DNA from: Mycogone perniciosa
Taxonomy: Eukaryota; Ascomycota; Sordariomycetes; Hypocreales; Hypocreaceae
NCBI GenBank assembly: GCA_025331125.1
Contig: JAOALB010000026.1
Span: forward strand, 372,001-436,000
Length of the DNA stretch: 64,000 bases
Reading direction: 5' to 3'
Shown piece by piece: positions 10,522 through 21,767 of this stretch (its first letter is position 1; each line of letters begins with the position of its first letter). Below the pieces are notes generated by a model. That model did not search any database and was not told where the DNA came from. It saw only the letters and a program-made list of their open reading frames with translations. The position numbers and the translations under genes are program-made.

Positions 10522-12121
10522 CTAATTCAACACAATCTCCATTTTACGTCTCATGGGGTCATAGCCAGCGCCACGGAATGGACTGGCAATCGTCGGGGAT
10601 GTTGAGGATGTGACGCTATCAAGGTCCACCTTGGATACCATGTAGTTCAGCAAATTACACACCTATGGACCATCTGTTAGTAGGTTTGTTGACAAACTTA
10701 TTTGTCAAGGGCAGAAGACATACTGGACGAGCCTGCCAGCGAGTTCCCCCAGTTTCGAACCAGCACAGGTGGCCACCTAATGATGTGGTAATCAAGATCG
10801 TGTTGGGGTTTTGTCGGAATTCTTCGTACGGAATACCCTCTTTAACCGCAATCTACCATTTCTGTCAGTACTGCTCCGATCTTTAACACTAGTATTCGAC
10901 ATACTGGATCGTCTGTCGCCGAAATGGCGACGAATGGTATCCTGATTGACAGGATGGCATCTGTCGAGGAAGCATCGCGGTAGTATGCCGTCTCAGTGGG
11001 ATACCCCCATGTCGGGCACCTGGATAAGCCCGTTAGCTTCTCTTAGGAGACAGGGCATGAGACAACTTACTGGACCTCCCGGTCAAACTCGTATAAGTAA
11101 GTGATGTTATCAATCGCGTGCAGGTCAAGGTTCGTGAGCTGTTTCAGCTCCTTTCTATTATTATCAACAAGTTCTTTCATAGCATCTGCAGCAGTTTAGT
11201 ATTGGTCGCTCAACTATAAAACCCCGTTCACTTACTGCCCATTACTCGCAGGTAAACCTCCTTGCCGATCAGGGTAGATTGGAGCGATTTGCTGGTAACT
11301 TCTAGATTAAAGGGGTTTGAGCAAACGATGGCAGCTTTAAGTAGGCAGTCCGAGCCCTCCTCGCCGCAATACTAGGAATAGTTAATCAATATGTCCAGAT
11401 TTGGATCGGATGCCTGATGCCGGGGAACTTGCGTTTGTCAATATGTTGGCACCAAGTGAGAAACCAAGGCCGAATAACGGCCGGTTTGGGAAGGTTTCTT
11501 TCAGCCATTTGACCGTCTATACGCCTCCGTGTTAGATAATGTATCATGTCTTTCTAGCTAAAAGCAACTTACCTGTCGGATATCCCATGTCGCTCGTGCA
11601 TTGTATAGAACACCGCTTGTGATCTTGCTTTGTGCGCAACCCCGAGAATTGACCACGCAGATTTCCCAGCCTCCTTGTTCAATTAGAGGTGCAATTGTCT
11701 GTCTCAAGTAGACTTCGTGAGAGCCGCCTGACAGGCCGTGCAGGATAACTAGCGTCGGCTTATTATCGTCAGAGCCAATGTTGGCAAACTCCTCGTCTGG
11801 GAAGTAGACTGTTCGTCGCGGCAACGTCTCGTCATGTCCCTCAAAGGGATCTGCCACAAAGTCGACAGCAAAACTTCCTTTGTAAAGCTCGTGGTCTGAC
11901 TGGAAGATCTTGCGTCGGTAATAGACTGGCGGCCCACTAGGCTTCGTGGCCGTCCACATTGTCTGGAGATGTCCGTTGAACAGTAGAGGATTCAGATTGC
12001 ATGGCGGCGTAGTTGCTTCACAAATCTTGAGGAGATCCGTCTCTCGTCCATCCTTTTCCTTGACTGTCCTTGGTGTCGGTGCATGGACGAAGTCGATTTT
12101 TGCTCGCCCAAACCACTCCAT
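10522..12121 (-). CDS. alpha/beta hydrolase of the EMB8/YheT family (Eht1/Eeb1/YMR210w-like)
   Basis: Members are esterases or acyltransferases; the yeast relatives Eht1 and Eeb1 make and hydrolyse medium-chain fatty-acid ethyl esters. Seven exons in transcript order: 12121-11573, 11516-11433, 11371-11236, 11185-11071, 11019-10905, 10852-10724 and 10662-10522. All phases agree, giving 422 residues. The N-terminal family block PPCNLNPLLFNGHLQTMWTA is followed by LVILHGLSGGSHEVYLR (oxyanion region). The nucleophile elbow is GFSLGAN (near residue 203), the acid is in SATDDP (near 332) and the His in TSLGGHLCWFE (near 361), so the triad is complete. Intron 2 (11432-11372) starts GCAAGT, a GC-AG intron. 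The ATG at 12121 gives MEWFGRAKIDF. The exact substrate cannot be told from sequence. Confidence 0.9.
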
Positions 12122-14235
12122 GTCGAATTTGCAGCTCCAAAAAGTCAAAAAAGAGTACTACAAGGACAGAGTAAAGCGCCGTGAGATTGAGCAGAAATAA
12201 GGACTTGGTTGTCATCTAATACTGGTGAAAGGAGAGATAAGGGTGACTGGAACCTTCTCAGTCGCGCATATCGCGGCCATGCCAAAACCCCGTCAGTCTC
12301 ACGAAATCTTCTGTAATACACAATACGCGGAGCACTCAAAAGTCCGTCTGTGATGGGATCGCCGAGCCTCGGCAGACCTCCCATCTTTCCTGATGCAGAA
12401 ATTGTGGTACCATTCAATCCTCTACAGGCATAGATAGCAAGATAGGTCACGTAATAACTCAAGTGCCCAGACTTGTTGTCCCTGAACTTGCAAAAAAAAT
12501 TCCAGTGATGAAGCATAGTACCTAGCAATCACCAATTAGGAATGATGTTCCCTGGCTCGGACCATCCATACGCGCATCTATGGTATATTCTAGATAATCC
12601 ATGACAAAAGAGGAGGCGAATAATATCATTGCAATCACCCAACGTGCCGAGGCATTTCATTCGTTTCTTGGCGTCGGAAAAACTACGGCTTCACGGACCT
12701 CGAGTCTCTGATTGATTACCCACGTGATATTATGTCGCATCTTGTGTGGCTCCCCACGAAGTCTCTTTGCGCCTGACTTGCGAAGCATCATCATATCGAC
12801 GAAGACGCATCGACGCTTAACACAATGCAACGTCGGTGACTATTGAAGCCGCTTGAGGAATGTGGAGAAGGAGTTTTCTTTTATCACTACCTGGTTGCTT
12901 TCCTGCAAGGGAGGGGGTAGGACGGACGTTCCGAAGCCGCCAAACGCCACAGCAATCCACGGATCTGAACTTCTTCGCCCTCAGCCTTGTTTTACAATTC
13001 GAGCCGATATCGTGCCTGATATAGAGCACCAGGCGGCCGGGTGATGGATGCATCAGGTTTACCCCAGAACTATATAACACAGCTGGGTGTGGGCACAATG
13101 TCAATATGGTGCGGGCTTTGTCGGCAAGGTCGGACTGGCGCGCCCCCGTAAAGACTTGCCTTGCCGACTGTGCTCTTTTCAGGACAACTCTTGCGGCGTC
13201 ATGTCGTCCAACTTGAACTTATGCTGCCCAACTGCTGTTGGTAAAAGCTTGTGGAAAACGCAGACTACTCTGTCTCTTCAACACGGCAACAGAGCCCTTC
13301 AGAAGCATCACCAATTTGGCCTTATCGACCATGCATCCCAAACCAGGAGTCATCCCGAAACCATTAACTCTGCGCCCTGAATCCAGTGCTCAAATTCCAG
13401 CTGTCCCCTCGACTCGATTGCAGTTTTCAAGCAACGCTCAATCAACTCAGATGTCCCCCAGCAGGGTGGCGTTCTCTAATTGGCATACACCACGGTGCCA
13501 AGGTTTAGACACGCTGACACTATTCACCAAGTTTTTCGCGCAAACTCCAGAAAACACATTGGCGACCCAGATCCTGGGTTGATGTTTTCAACGTGTATTC
13601 GTCATTCAGTTTGCATGTCTGGGCAGGTGTACTTCACAGCTGGTGGATTTCGGCATTTGGCAAATGTGTTTTTTTTTAACAAAACAGCCATAAGGGAGAT
13701 GGCAATGGGAGGTAAGTTTCGTAAAAGATCCGCGAGGATTCGTATATAGTTTCGCGGGTATGAGGTCCATTGGCTCGGCTTGAGCATACGATGGCTAACT
13801 CGGGTGATGGTGTTGGGTTGGTGCTGGTGCTGGTGCTGGTTTATTACTACCGTCTCCCCGAGACTCAGAGTCACGGAGGTGCACGAGGAAAGGGGAAATA
13901 CTACGCCGACAGCCTGCAAGTGCACACCCAGCAGAAGATTGGTGGTGGGTTTTTGGGAGTTGGAGGGGTCTCGTGCAGAACTGTTTGGGTGAACGACATG
14001 CTCAGGCAAGTGTGCAGTGAACTGCTCAAAGCTCACAACTTCTTGCCAAACTCGCCAACACGGTAAGGCAGCCTGTTCATGAGCATCTCGTTTACGGCCG
14101 TGTCGCTTCTCATCCTTTCCCCTCCCTTCTGGTTTTATTTTCTTGTGGCTTCCATCGCAAGTTCAGCTTGGCACATCCCTCCTCATCTGCCACTGTGGGA
14201 CGGGACAGCCAACGATCCCTGTCCCTCCGGCTAAG
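12122..14235. other. long gene-poor interval before the CTD kinase
   Basis: About 2.1 kb between the divergent hydrolase and kinase genes. Several short open frames exist but none has splice signals, composition or similarity I can support. It holds both promoters, a (GGTGCT)3 run at 13820-13837 and a pyrimidine-rich leader around 14100-14140. Confidence 0.4.
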
Positions 14236-17200
14236 ATGCGGCGATTTACAACCACTGCCAGCGCTAAAAACTCAAACGAGGTGCGGCTCCCGATGGGGCA
14301 TACAACAACGCCTCCGCGTCGCCCTCGACATGCTGCCATGAGAGACGACGGAGGAAGCGATGATCACAGAGAACGGGCTCGAACTGGTAGAGGAGTAGCA
14401 TCCTCGGATCGACCAGGCTCTCCTCCCCACGGGCCCCGTCATAGCACAGACAGTAGGGCTCGCCATCGCCATTCAAGAGAGCCCGCAGCGCACGAGCACC
14501 ACCGTTCAAGAGACCGCAGTAGAGATCAAGCAAGGCGAGGTCTGCCCACGTCTTCGCGTCAACCTGCTGAGCTGGAGGACTTGATCCCTCGATACCGTGA
14601 GAATAAAGCGCGTCCCTCCGAGCCAGAAACCAGAGCAAGCCGGCATAGCCGTAGCCGTGAACGTGGGGGGCCCGGGTCGCCATCGTCGGCCAAACGACAC
14701 AGGAGTCGAAGCCGCAGTTGCTCGCCGAGCTCGTCCCATCGGAAACGACCCAAGAAAGCGCACAGTCCATCCCGGCGCGATCGAGATCACGGTTTCAAGT
14801 CTGATTCGAAAAGACGAAGACGTCACTCCCCTCACGACCGACGAGATTCCTCACCGCGTCGCCATCGCTCCTCGCACAAGTCGCCGATTCGCTCGGAAGA
14901 TACTCGACATCATTCAAAACGAACATCTTTGTCAAGGTCTCCCACGAGATCCGAGACTGGGACAGGTCACGGCGGACGCGACTCACGACATCACAGATCT
15001 GACGCACCTCGTCGTATGTCGCAGAGTGGGTCGTCGCCAGCTGTTGAAAACCGACGGCCATCTCTGGGTCATCAAGGACCTCCCCCCCGTCACGTAAGCC
15101 ACCTTGGCCCGACAGCTGCCTCAGCAGCTGGCACGGCAGCTAGCAAACAGCTGAGGGAAGACCTGGACCGCCGGCCCTCTCACCCAAACAAAGCACCCCG
15201 GTCTCCTAAAGCCCACCGGGATCGAAAGCGTGGAGAAGAATTTGCTGAACCTACCTATTCTTCACGCTCAGACATTGACGACGATATGACATCTCGCAGC
15301 AGCTATCGAGGAGGCTATAACCCCGCATACCCGCCGCATCATGGAAACGACCCTCACGGATTTTCTCAGTCACCACCGCATCCAGGCTCCTACCACAACT
15401 CACCCTCCCCATCTCCCTTCCCACCAGCGCGTCCCGGGTGGGGTGGGCACCAATACTCGCCTCCCCAGCAGTAAGTTAGAAATGCACTCTGTCTCAAATG
15501 GGTCACTAACGAGGACAGGCAATACCAGTCACAATACCACCATGGAGGTGGGAACTACGGTCCTCCAAATGGACCGCCAACTGGCCCACAAGGTCACTAT
15601 CATATGAACCCTTCACATTCCCCGCCCTATGCGGCACCAACTGGTCCTCAGGGTGGCTTTCGAGGCGGACATCGAGGGGGCGGGTTTCGGGGGGCATCTT
15701 TTCCGAATCGCGGTGGTTATCGTGGCTCAAACTTTAAGAGCGCGCCTCGAAACACCGGGAATCAGAACCCACAGCCTCGAGGCAATAACTACCCTTCTGA
15801 GGAAGATAACAACAGGCGTCCAAGTGCCTCGAATGCACAGAATGATGCCACTGAGGGTAATGACGAGTCCAAAGATTCAAGCGGTGATGCGTTAGGACGC
15901 CAGAATAGCGTTAATGCAGCAGACACCAACAACAGAGAGAAGACGGACGAAACTAATGATAATCCTTCAGTGCAGCCTCCACCTTCTAAGCCTAGTTTAG
16001 GTTCCGCAAAGTTCAGTTTTGCTTTCAAACCTTCGTCAAAGCCAACACCCACTGGTCCAAAGCCAGAGATCTCTCAGAAATTCAATGCCGCTCCTCAAAG
16101 GAAAGAACCAGCGCAGAACGATAACCATGATCGAGAACCTCCTCCTAGCGCCCCAACAGAGCCCTCATCGGCACGTTCTCGGCGCGAGTTTAAGAACCCA
16201 CCGCCCGAAGGTCCGAAGATGGCTCCCAGAACTCGCAAGGTGATGAAGCTCATTAGGAGACCAAAACCTCGACCGACACTCCCCGCCGACTTAGTCGCGT
16301 CTGAGTCTGTCTTCTTCAGGAAACCAGGAAACGAATCCGTTGTTGGCTCGGGTACGTACGGAAAGGTTTTCAAGGGACTGAACGTCTACACAAAAGGACT
16401 TGTGGCTCTGAAGCGAATCCGTATGGAAGGCGAACGAGATGGCTTTCCGGTGACCGCAGTGCGAGAAATCAAACTACTACAATCCCTGAGGCATACGAAT
16501 ATCGTCAATCTTCAGGAAGTCATGGTTGAGAAGAACGATTGCTTCATGGTCTTTGAGTACCTCTCCCATGATCTTACAGGTTTGTTGAACCATCCTTCAT
16601 TCAGTCTGCATCCAGCACAAAAGAAGCATCTGGCCAAACAACTATTCGAGGGTCTGGATTATTTGCATGAACGAGGCGTGCTTCATCGAGATATTAAAGC
16701 TGCCAATATTCTGGTCAGCAGCGAGGGGATACTCAAATTGGCAGATTTTGGTCTTGCTCGTTTCTACGCAAAACGACACCAGCTGGATTACACCAATCGA
16801 GTTATCACAATATGGTATCGCTCACCGGAACTACTCCTCGGAGAAACCAAGTACACTGCTGCGGTTGATGTCTGGAGCGCCGCATGCGTGATGGTTGAGA
16901 TTTTTACTCGCCATGCTATCTTTGCTGGAGATGGAACTGAGCTCAGCCAACTGGAGAAAATATACAATATCCTGGGAACACCTAATCGTCAAGACTGGGC
17001 TGGCCTCACCGATATGGCCTGGTTCGAGCTACTTCGACCGACCGCGAAACGCAAGAACGTCTTCGCAGAAAAGTATCAGGACAAGTTATCTGCAGCAGCC
17101 TTTGACCTTTTGGCTATAATGTTTTGCTATGACCCGGCCAAGCGACCCACTGCTGCAACTGTCTTGCAACACCCATATTTCACCATCGAAGAGCCGCTGC

Positions 17201-17514
17201 CCAGGCAAGCAGTAGAGTAAGTACTTCTTCATTACAGGTGGGGCAGATGATTTCAGATAAGCTAACTATGACACAAAAGGCTGGTAGATATTGGCGGTGA
17301 TTGGCACGAGTTTGAGTCCAAGGCCTTGCGGAAAGAAAACGAACGCCGAGACCGCGAGGCTCGAAGAGCTGCAAAGGAAAATTCTCGGGAAAAAGACAAG
17401 AAGCGCGTTCCTGAGTCGCATGATCGCGAAAGGAGTGCCAAGAGAGTTCAGCTTGATCAGAAACAGGTCGCAGAACATGGTGGAGGTGCTGGATCAGTAC
17501 CAGCCAAAGAATAA
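14236..17514 (+). CDS. CTK1: CTD kinase catalytic subunit, CTK1/CDK12-13 type
   Basis: Cyclin-dependent kinase that phosphorylates Ser2 of the RNA polymerase II CTD. Exons 14236-15470, 15519-17216 and 17280-17514 give about 1055 residues. The first 650 residues are disordered: Arg/Ser/His/Asp-rich (RS-like) and then Gly/Pro/Gln-rich, as in CDK12/13. The kinase domain spans about 685-970: glycine loop VGSGTYGKV, VALKRI lysine, cyclin-binding helix PVTAVRE (CTK1 family PITSIRE/PITAIRE type), HRDIKAAN, DFG, then ITIWYRSPE. A charged Arg/Lys/Glu-rich tail forms exon 3. The first ATG in the open frame is 14236; ATGs at 14293 and 14338 are also possible, since the N-terminus is poorly constrained. 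Convergent with the unknown gene at 18210-19709. Confidence 0.92.
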
Positions 17515-18209
17515 GGCGGCTGTACGCACCATGGGTTCTCTGTGTTGGGAGGATCCTGTTTAATCCTGGGGTGGCATTTAAAAACGGCTACACAACGAGG
17601 GAAGCATGGAAGAGGAAGCTGTCGGCTGCAGCATGGCGCCGTGTCTGTGATATCACTTCCCCCATCTGACAGGTGTTTGAGGGTATATCAATCATCTGGC
17701 GTTTCGCGGAACGTGGAAAGCACCAGGAAAATCTGGCATTTGCATGGCGGGATGATTTCGTGTGTACTTTTATATAACGTGTCGGAGGCAAGGTAGAGAG
17801 TGTCCTACATGACTAATACCAAAACTACTGTGATGAAGCGGCATTTCTGTTCTTGCATTCATATCCCAAGGCATCATTGCTGAGTTGTGCCTGTAAATGA
17901 AAGTCTTTTCATGTCTCTTTTACTTGGACTATCTGGATATCGATGCTGCGAGAGACTTGACCTGTTTGTAGCTATGAAGTGACGCCACGATTTCGCGAAC
18001 CATACATGTTGTGGCCCATCAACACTCCCACTATGATAATCGATAACTTTTTTGCGCCATGTACATGAAAACGTCCCAGAATGGTATCAAATTTCGTTAA
18101 AAAAAACAAATCGCAAAAACCTCAGGCAAATCAGTACCAGGAAGGTCAAGATGGGTTGTCAATGCTTCTATCGGCTCTTTGATAAGAGGTGCTTCATTAG
18201 CATCTTGTC
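17515..18209. other. convergent intergenic region
   Basis: About 700 bases between two converging genes. It should contain both 3' ends; no gene, RNA or repeat was recognised. Confidence 0.45.
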
Positions 18210-19709
18210 TCACTCACTCTCGAGACCTTTCCCTTTCAGATCCGTCGTCTTCAAGAGTTCGCGGAGGCTCCCCTCAGCAAGACCTTTTGTCTGGGTCGAT
18301 GCAGTGGATGACCGCCAGGGTATCCAGCCATTGATGATGGAAAGAATGCCACCGCCTGCAGCGTCTGCCCCCATGGGCGTGATGGCTCCCTTTGCAACAG
18401 AAAGACCCAGATGTTTTGGCGGAGCGTGGCCTCCCTTACGTGTGCCGGCGGAACGACGCTCCTCGTGCGGCTCTACTGGAGTGGTGCGGATTTCGAGCTG
18501 GCTTGTTGACTCTTGTGGGAGGGCTGGCTCACTGACAAGGCTGGTGGCTGATGCGCGTGGAGCAGACAAGTCTACCGAAGGGGAGCTATGTCTTGCGGCA
18601 TCGATGAGAGCCAGTGATGATGCTGACTTCTTTGGCGTCACTGGTGACTTCGATGGCGACCTATCCTGCTGTGAGTTCCTTCGTTCTGGCGTCCCTCGAG
18701 AAGAGTTGCTGGGCGATGTATGTCCCGACTCTTTTCTTGAAGCGCGGCCACGAATTTCATCAGCGACTTCCGCCGCAGTCTTTTTCTTGCCTGACCTTTC
18801 GTCTTCTGAGGACCGACTGGACGACATGATGGTCTCCAGGGTTCCCATGGCCCTGCTGTTACGCCGAGTCATGCGTCTTCTTTTGTGGCTTGGGGCGCCG
18901 ACACTTCGTTCGTCCTCGGACGGCACTGCCTGTAGAGTCGGGCCATGGGCATCATTGGGTTGTGATGATATGGTCAGGAAGGAAGCTCCAGATCCGTGAG
19001 GAGAATAGTGGACCTCGTACTGATTGCTCAAGGAGTACCTCGACCTCGCGCAGATCTCTGCAATCCTGTCTAGGTCGGCATTGATGTCATTAGCGACGCC
19101 ACCACTCTGGGCTTCCATGTTGGCCAGGAAGCTCTTGAAGCTGAAGGCCTCGATGGGAGGCAGACGAGTCTCATCTTCGGCACGGCCGTTGACTGGCTTC
19201 TTCCCACGAGCCAGTACCATGGTGTTTAACACTCCGCTTCCCGCGGACACGAATTTGCTGGTGAATGGCAGACCGCGAGTGGCGCCGGCAGCAGGGTGAC
19301 CACCGTGGGAACCGGCGATGGATACGGCCCCGCTGTGGACAACGGCACCCCGAGATGAGCTCGTTGGGCGACTTGTTGGCAATGGAGGATAGTAACTTCG
19401 AACGATGACGGGCTCCGAGTAGGTGCTGCTCTGAGCACCGGTCGACTTGGCGTATCGATGACGGCTTGGGTAATGATGATTGAGCTCCCGCAAGGCCGTT
19501 GTACGGTATTCTACAGTCGAACCATCGACGGGGATCGGCTTGCCCTCAGCAACGGAGGGGGCGAGGCTCGTCGAGGACGGATTGGGCTGAATGGATCGTC
19601 GAAAGGAGAAGGGAAAGGAACTGCCAGTGGCGGAACGGGGAGGAGACGTGGCGGACGGTGAGTGAGATTGGTGAGAAGGAGGTTGAGGATCGGAGGTGGG
19701 TAAAGACAT
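18210..19709 (-). CDS. unrecognised, largely disordered Ser-rich protein
   Basis: Single open frame of 499 residues from ATG at 19709. I do not recognise a known domain. It is rich in Ser, Pro, Thr and Arg, with a basic cluster resembling a nuclear localisation signal (SHKRRRMTRRNSRAMG near residue 277). A more ordered segment sits near residues 190-240 (LPPIEAFSFKSFLANMEAQS, then DLDRIAEICARSRYSLSNQY). Many SP/TP sites occur (PSKSPVTPKKS), which fits a phosphoregulated nuclear protein; that is inference. Coding status rests on the length of the frame, the sensible ATG and the protein-like ordered segment. The opposite strand is also open for long stretches but has no comparable features. Confidence 0.7.
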   Translation of the reverse strand: MSLPTSDPQPPSHQSHSPSATSPPRSATGSSFPFSFRRSIQPNPSSTSLAPSVAEGKPIPVDGSTVEYRTTALRELNHHYPSRHRYAKSTGAQSSTYSEPVIVRSYYPPLPTSRPTSSSRGAVVHSGAVSIAGSHGGHPAAGATRGLPFTSKFVSAGSGVLNTMVLARGKKPVNGRAEDETRLPPIEAFSFKSFLANMEAQSGGVANDINADLDRIAEICARSRYSLSNQYEVHYSPHGSGASFLTISSQPNDAHGPTLQAVPSEDERSVGAPSHKRRRMTRRNSRAMGTLETIMSSSRSSEDERSGKKKTAAEVADEIRGRASRKESGHTSPSNSSRGTPERRNSQQDRSPSKSPVTPKKSASSLALIDAARHSSPSVDLSAPRASATSLVSEPALPQESTSQLEIRTTPVEPHEERRSAGTRKGGHAPPKHLGLSVAKGAITPMGADAAGGGILSIINGWIPWRSSTASTQTKGLAEGSLRELLKTTDLKGKGLESE

Positions 19710-21360
19710 GGCGGGTTCTGTGAAGCGTATAGGTGGTTAAATATAAATATATGTACTTCGTATGTGTGCTGGAGACGTATAAGGGTGTCGCCGGCGATCC
19801 CTTGGGGGCCTTCAGCAGCACATCGGGAACAGTGACTGGACAACAGCAACAACATGCACTCCGCAGCTCCGTGTGCTTAAGTCATGCTCGCAGGGACTGT
19901 CGTGTCGTTGTCTGGCAAGGTCCCCGGCCCTTGGGTGAAGATGGGGTGGTGAAGATACGTGGTAGGGTCCGAGGGTCTGAGGGCCTCCTCGCTGGTGGCA
20001 CAACAGAAGCGACCGCGGGTACTTGGAGGACGGTAACTCGTCAGTGGGGTCTCACGACTGAATGCAAGGCTTTTTGGACTGAGACTGTCTCGTAGGCAAT
20101 GTAGATGGTATGTACGAAGTATGTATGTATGTACTCCGTCGGCAGGTAACAATATGTGATGTGCGTTAATGATGAGCAGGGGACAGGCAGAGAGACACTG
20201 AAGGCGAGCCGGACTGAGACGGGCACGCCGAGTACCTGTCTGCCTGTGTTACTCCGTACTGTACAAGACGAAGGCGAATAGAGAGGCGAGGAGAGGCGAG
20301 GAGAGACGTCAAGGGAGAGAAAATTGCTGTGTGGGCGGAGCTGCGCAAGTGCGGCGCCGGTACGAAGCTGCAGGACTGTCGTGGCCCATTGAAGCGCCAA
20401 CCAACCGCTCCTTCAGGGCGTCGAGTGATGAGTCTCGCTCTCTGTTGATCCAAACAGAGCGAGAAGAGGCATGCGGTTGCTGTCTGCCGGCTGGCTGATG
20501 TATGTACGAGGAGCAATCCCTGTCGATAGTTGATGGCGTGTGTCCCGCGGATTGGTTGAATTGAACAGCGGGGAAACATTGGGTGTTTCTCGACGTGGTC
20601 AACCGGCCTTTTGGCCAATGATGCACCGAAGAAAACATACCCTATAACAATCGCACCACGAACAAAAAAAAGCTGGGAGAAAACGATGGCACGGGCTGGA
20701 CTGGCTGGACTGGAGTAATATTTGATGATATTGTACTTCGTACTTCGTACTTTGTAATTGTATGTATATTGGGTGGCAACCCGATCTACGCCTCAGATGC
20801 AAAGAACTGGCACATTCTCTCATTGATGAACCAGCTTGGCTGCAGCTGGGATCATTACGTGGGAATCTACCCAATCGAGGCGGCACAAGCCATACACGAT
20901 CTGAATGGGTGACCCTGGCCTTGGCAACAGGCAGTAATATGCATTATACACATCTGACGCCATCACTCAGAGAGAGGCGAGCCGAGGTCCTCCAATTGAT
21001 GAGTATTTGTTGAGAGACAACGCCCTCTCACGCACATGGGCATGCCCTATCAGCTCTCCAATAAGCAGTGGTCCAAAAACGATACGCAGGACGTCGAATC
21101 TATCGGCCCAAAGGCTTCACAGTTAACTACACATCATTACTCGAAGGCTGCAGCTCTGAATAGGCACTGAAAGACAAAAAATCGACCCTCAAAACACCTT
21201 GGCAGGCGGGGAACCAAGATCATTCTCCGAATAAAACACAACAAACCCCAATGACATCACATCCCGACTCGCGCCGAACCCTTGCCCTTGTCCAGTTCAT
21301 TCACAAATCCCCATACCCCAAGCTACTTGCACACGGGCAAAGAAGTCTGCCGCATGCCCC
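19710..21360. other. gene-poor interval with GTACTTCGTAC-type motifs
   Basis: About 1.65 kb. It holds the 5' region of the disordered protein gene and the 3' side of the PMP3-like gene. Copies of the recurrent motif occur at 20250-20258 (TACTCCGTA) and 20733-20750 (two overlapping GTACTTCGTAC units). GAGGCGAGGAGA-type purine runs lie around 20280-20305. No gene is supported. Confidence 0.4.
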
Positions 21361-21767
21361 TCATGCAGGAGGCTGGGCAATAGTTCCGTAGCCCTGCCCG
21401 CCGGTCTGCACGTTATCAGAGTAGATTCCTGGTGCGCGACCCGTGGGATAGTGCCCCTCGTGCGCTTGTTCACGCCGGTCGTAATACACGTATTCGACGT
21501 AAAAGGCATGTATGTGGCCGGGGATGTAGCCGAGGATGGTCAAGCAGATGTTGATGAACAGGTCTGAGGCCAGTGAGTATATATAGCTTCCGGTATAAGG
21601 AATAATTCCCATCTACTTACCGGCGCCGCATCCTGCAACAGCCCACACGCCGATAGGAGGGACTAGAAACATGTTAACTACCGGCCCTCTTCGCTTGGAT
21701 ACCCCACTTGTATCGACTCACAAAGGATGGTGATGAGAACGAGGATGACAGCTGAGACGACGCCCAT
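21361..21767 (-). CDS. small PMP3/UPF0057-family membrane protein (Sna-like)
   Basis: PMP3-family proteolipids are two-helix membrane proteins of the plasma membrane or vacuole, linked in yeast to membrane potential and cation stress. Exons 21767-21722, 21662-21621 and 21563-21361 give 96 residues; both introns start GT(G/A)AGT and end TAG/CAG, in phase. The hydrophobic helices are VVSAVILVLITILF and LFINICLTILGYIPGHIHAF, joined by the family signature PPIGVWAVAGCGAD. A tyrosine-rich C-terminal tail of about 45 residues (EYVYYDRREQ) makes it closer to the extended Sna-type members than to the minimal 55-residue Pmp3. The short exons make this gene easy to miss. Upstream lies a long gene-poor region. 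Confidence 0.92.

Noticed and set aside
12145..12215. ATG at 12215 giving a membrane-helix-like start for the hydrolase
   Set aside because: It is in a different frame from the hydrolase and no intron joins them; ATG at 12121 gives the family-like N-terminus.
13602..14036. 144-codon minus-strand frame upstream of the kinase
   Set aside because: Runs through a GGTGCT microsatellite (His/Gln repeat in translation) and has no recognisable domain.
14264..14770. 168-codon minus-strand frame opposite the kinase N-terminus
   Set aside because: Antisense of the Arg/Ser-rich region, without protein-like features.
18052..18999. 315-codon plus-strand open frame opposite the disordered protein
   Set aside because: Composition is a reflection of the minus-strand Ser/Arg-rich gene and it has no good start or domain.
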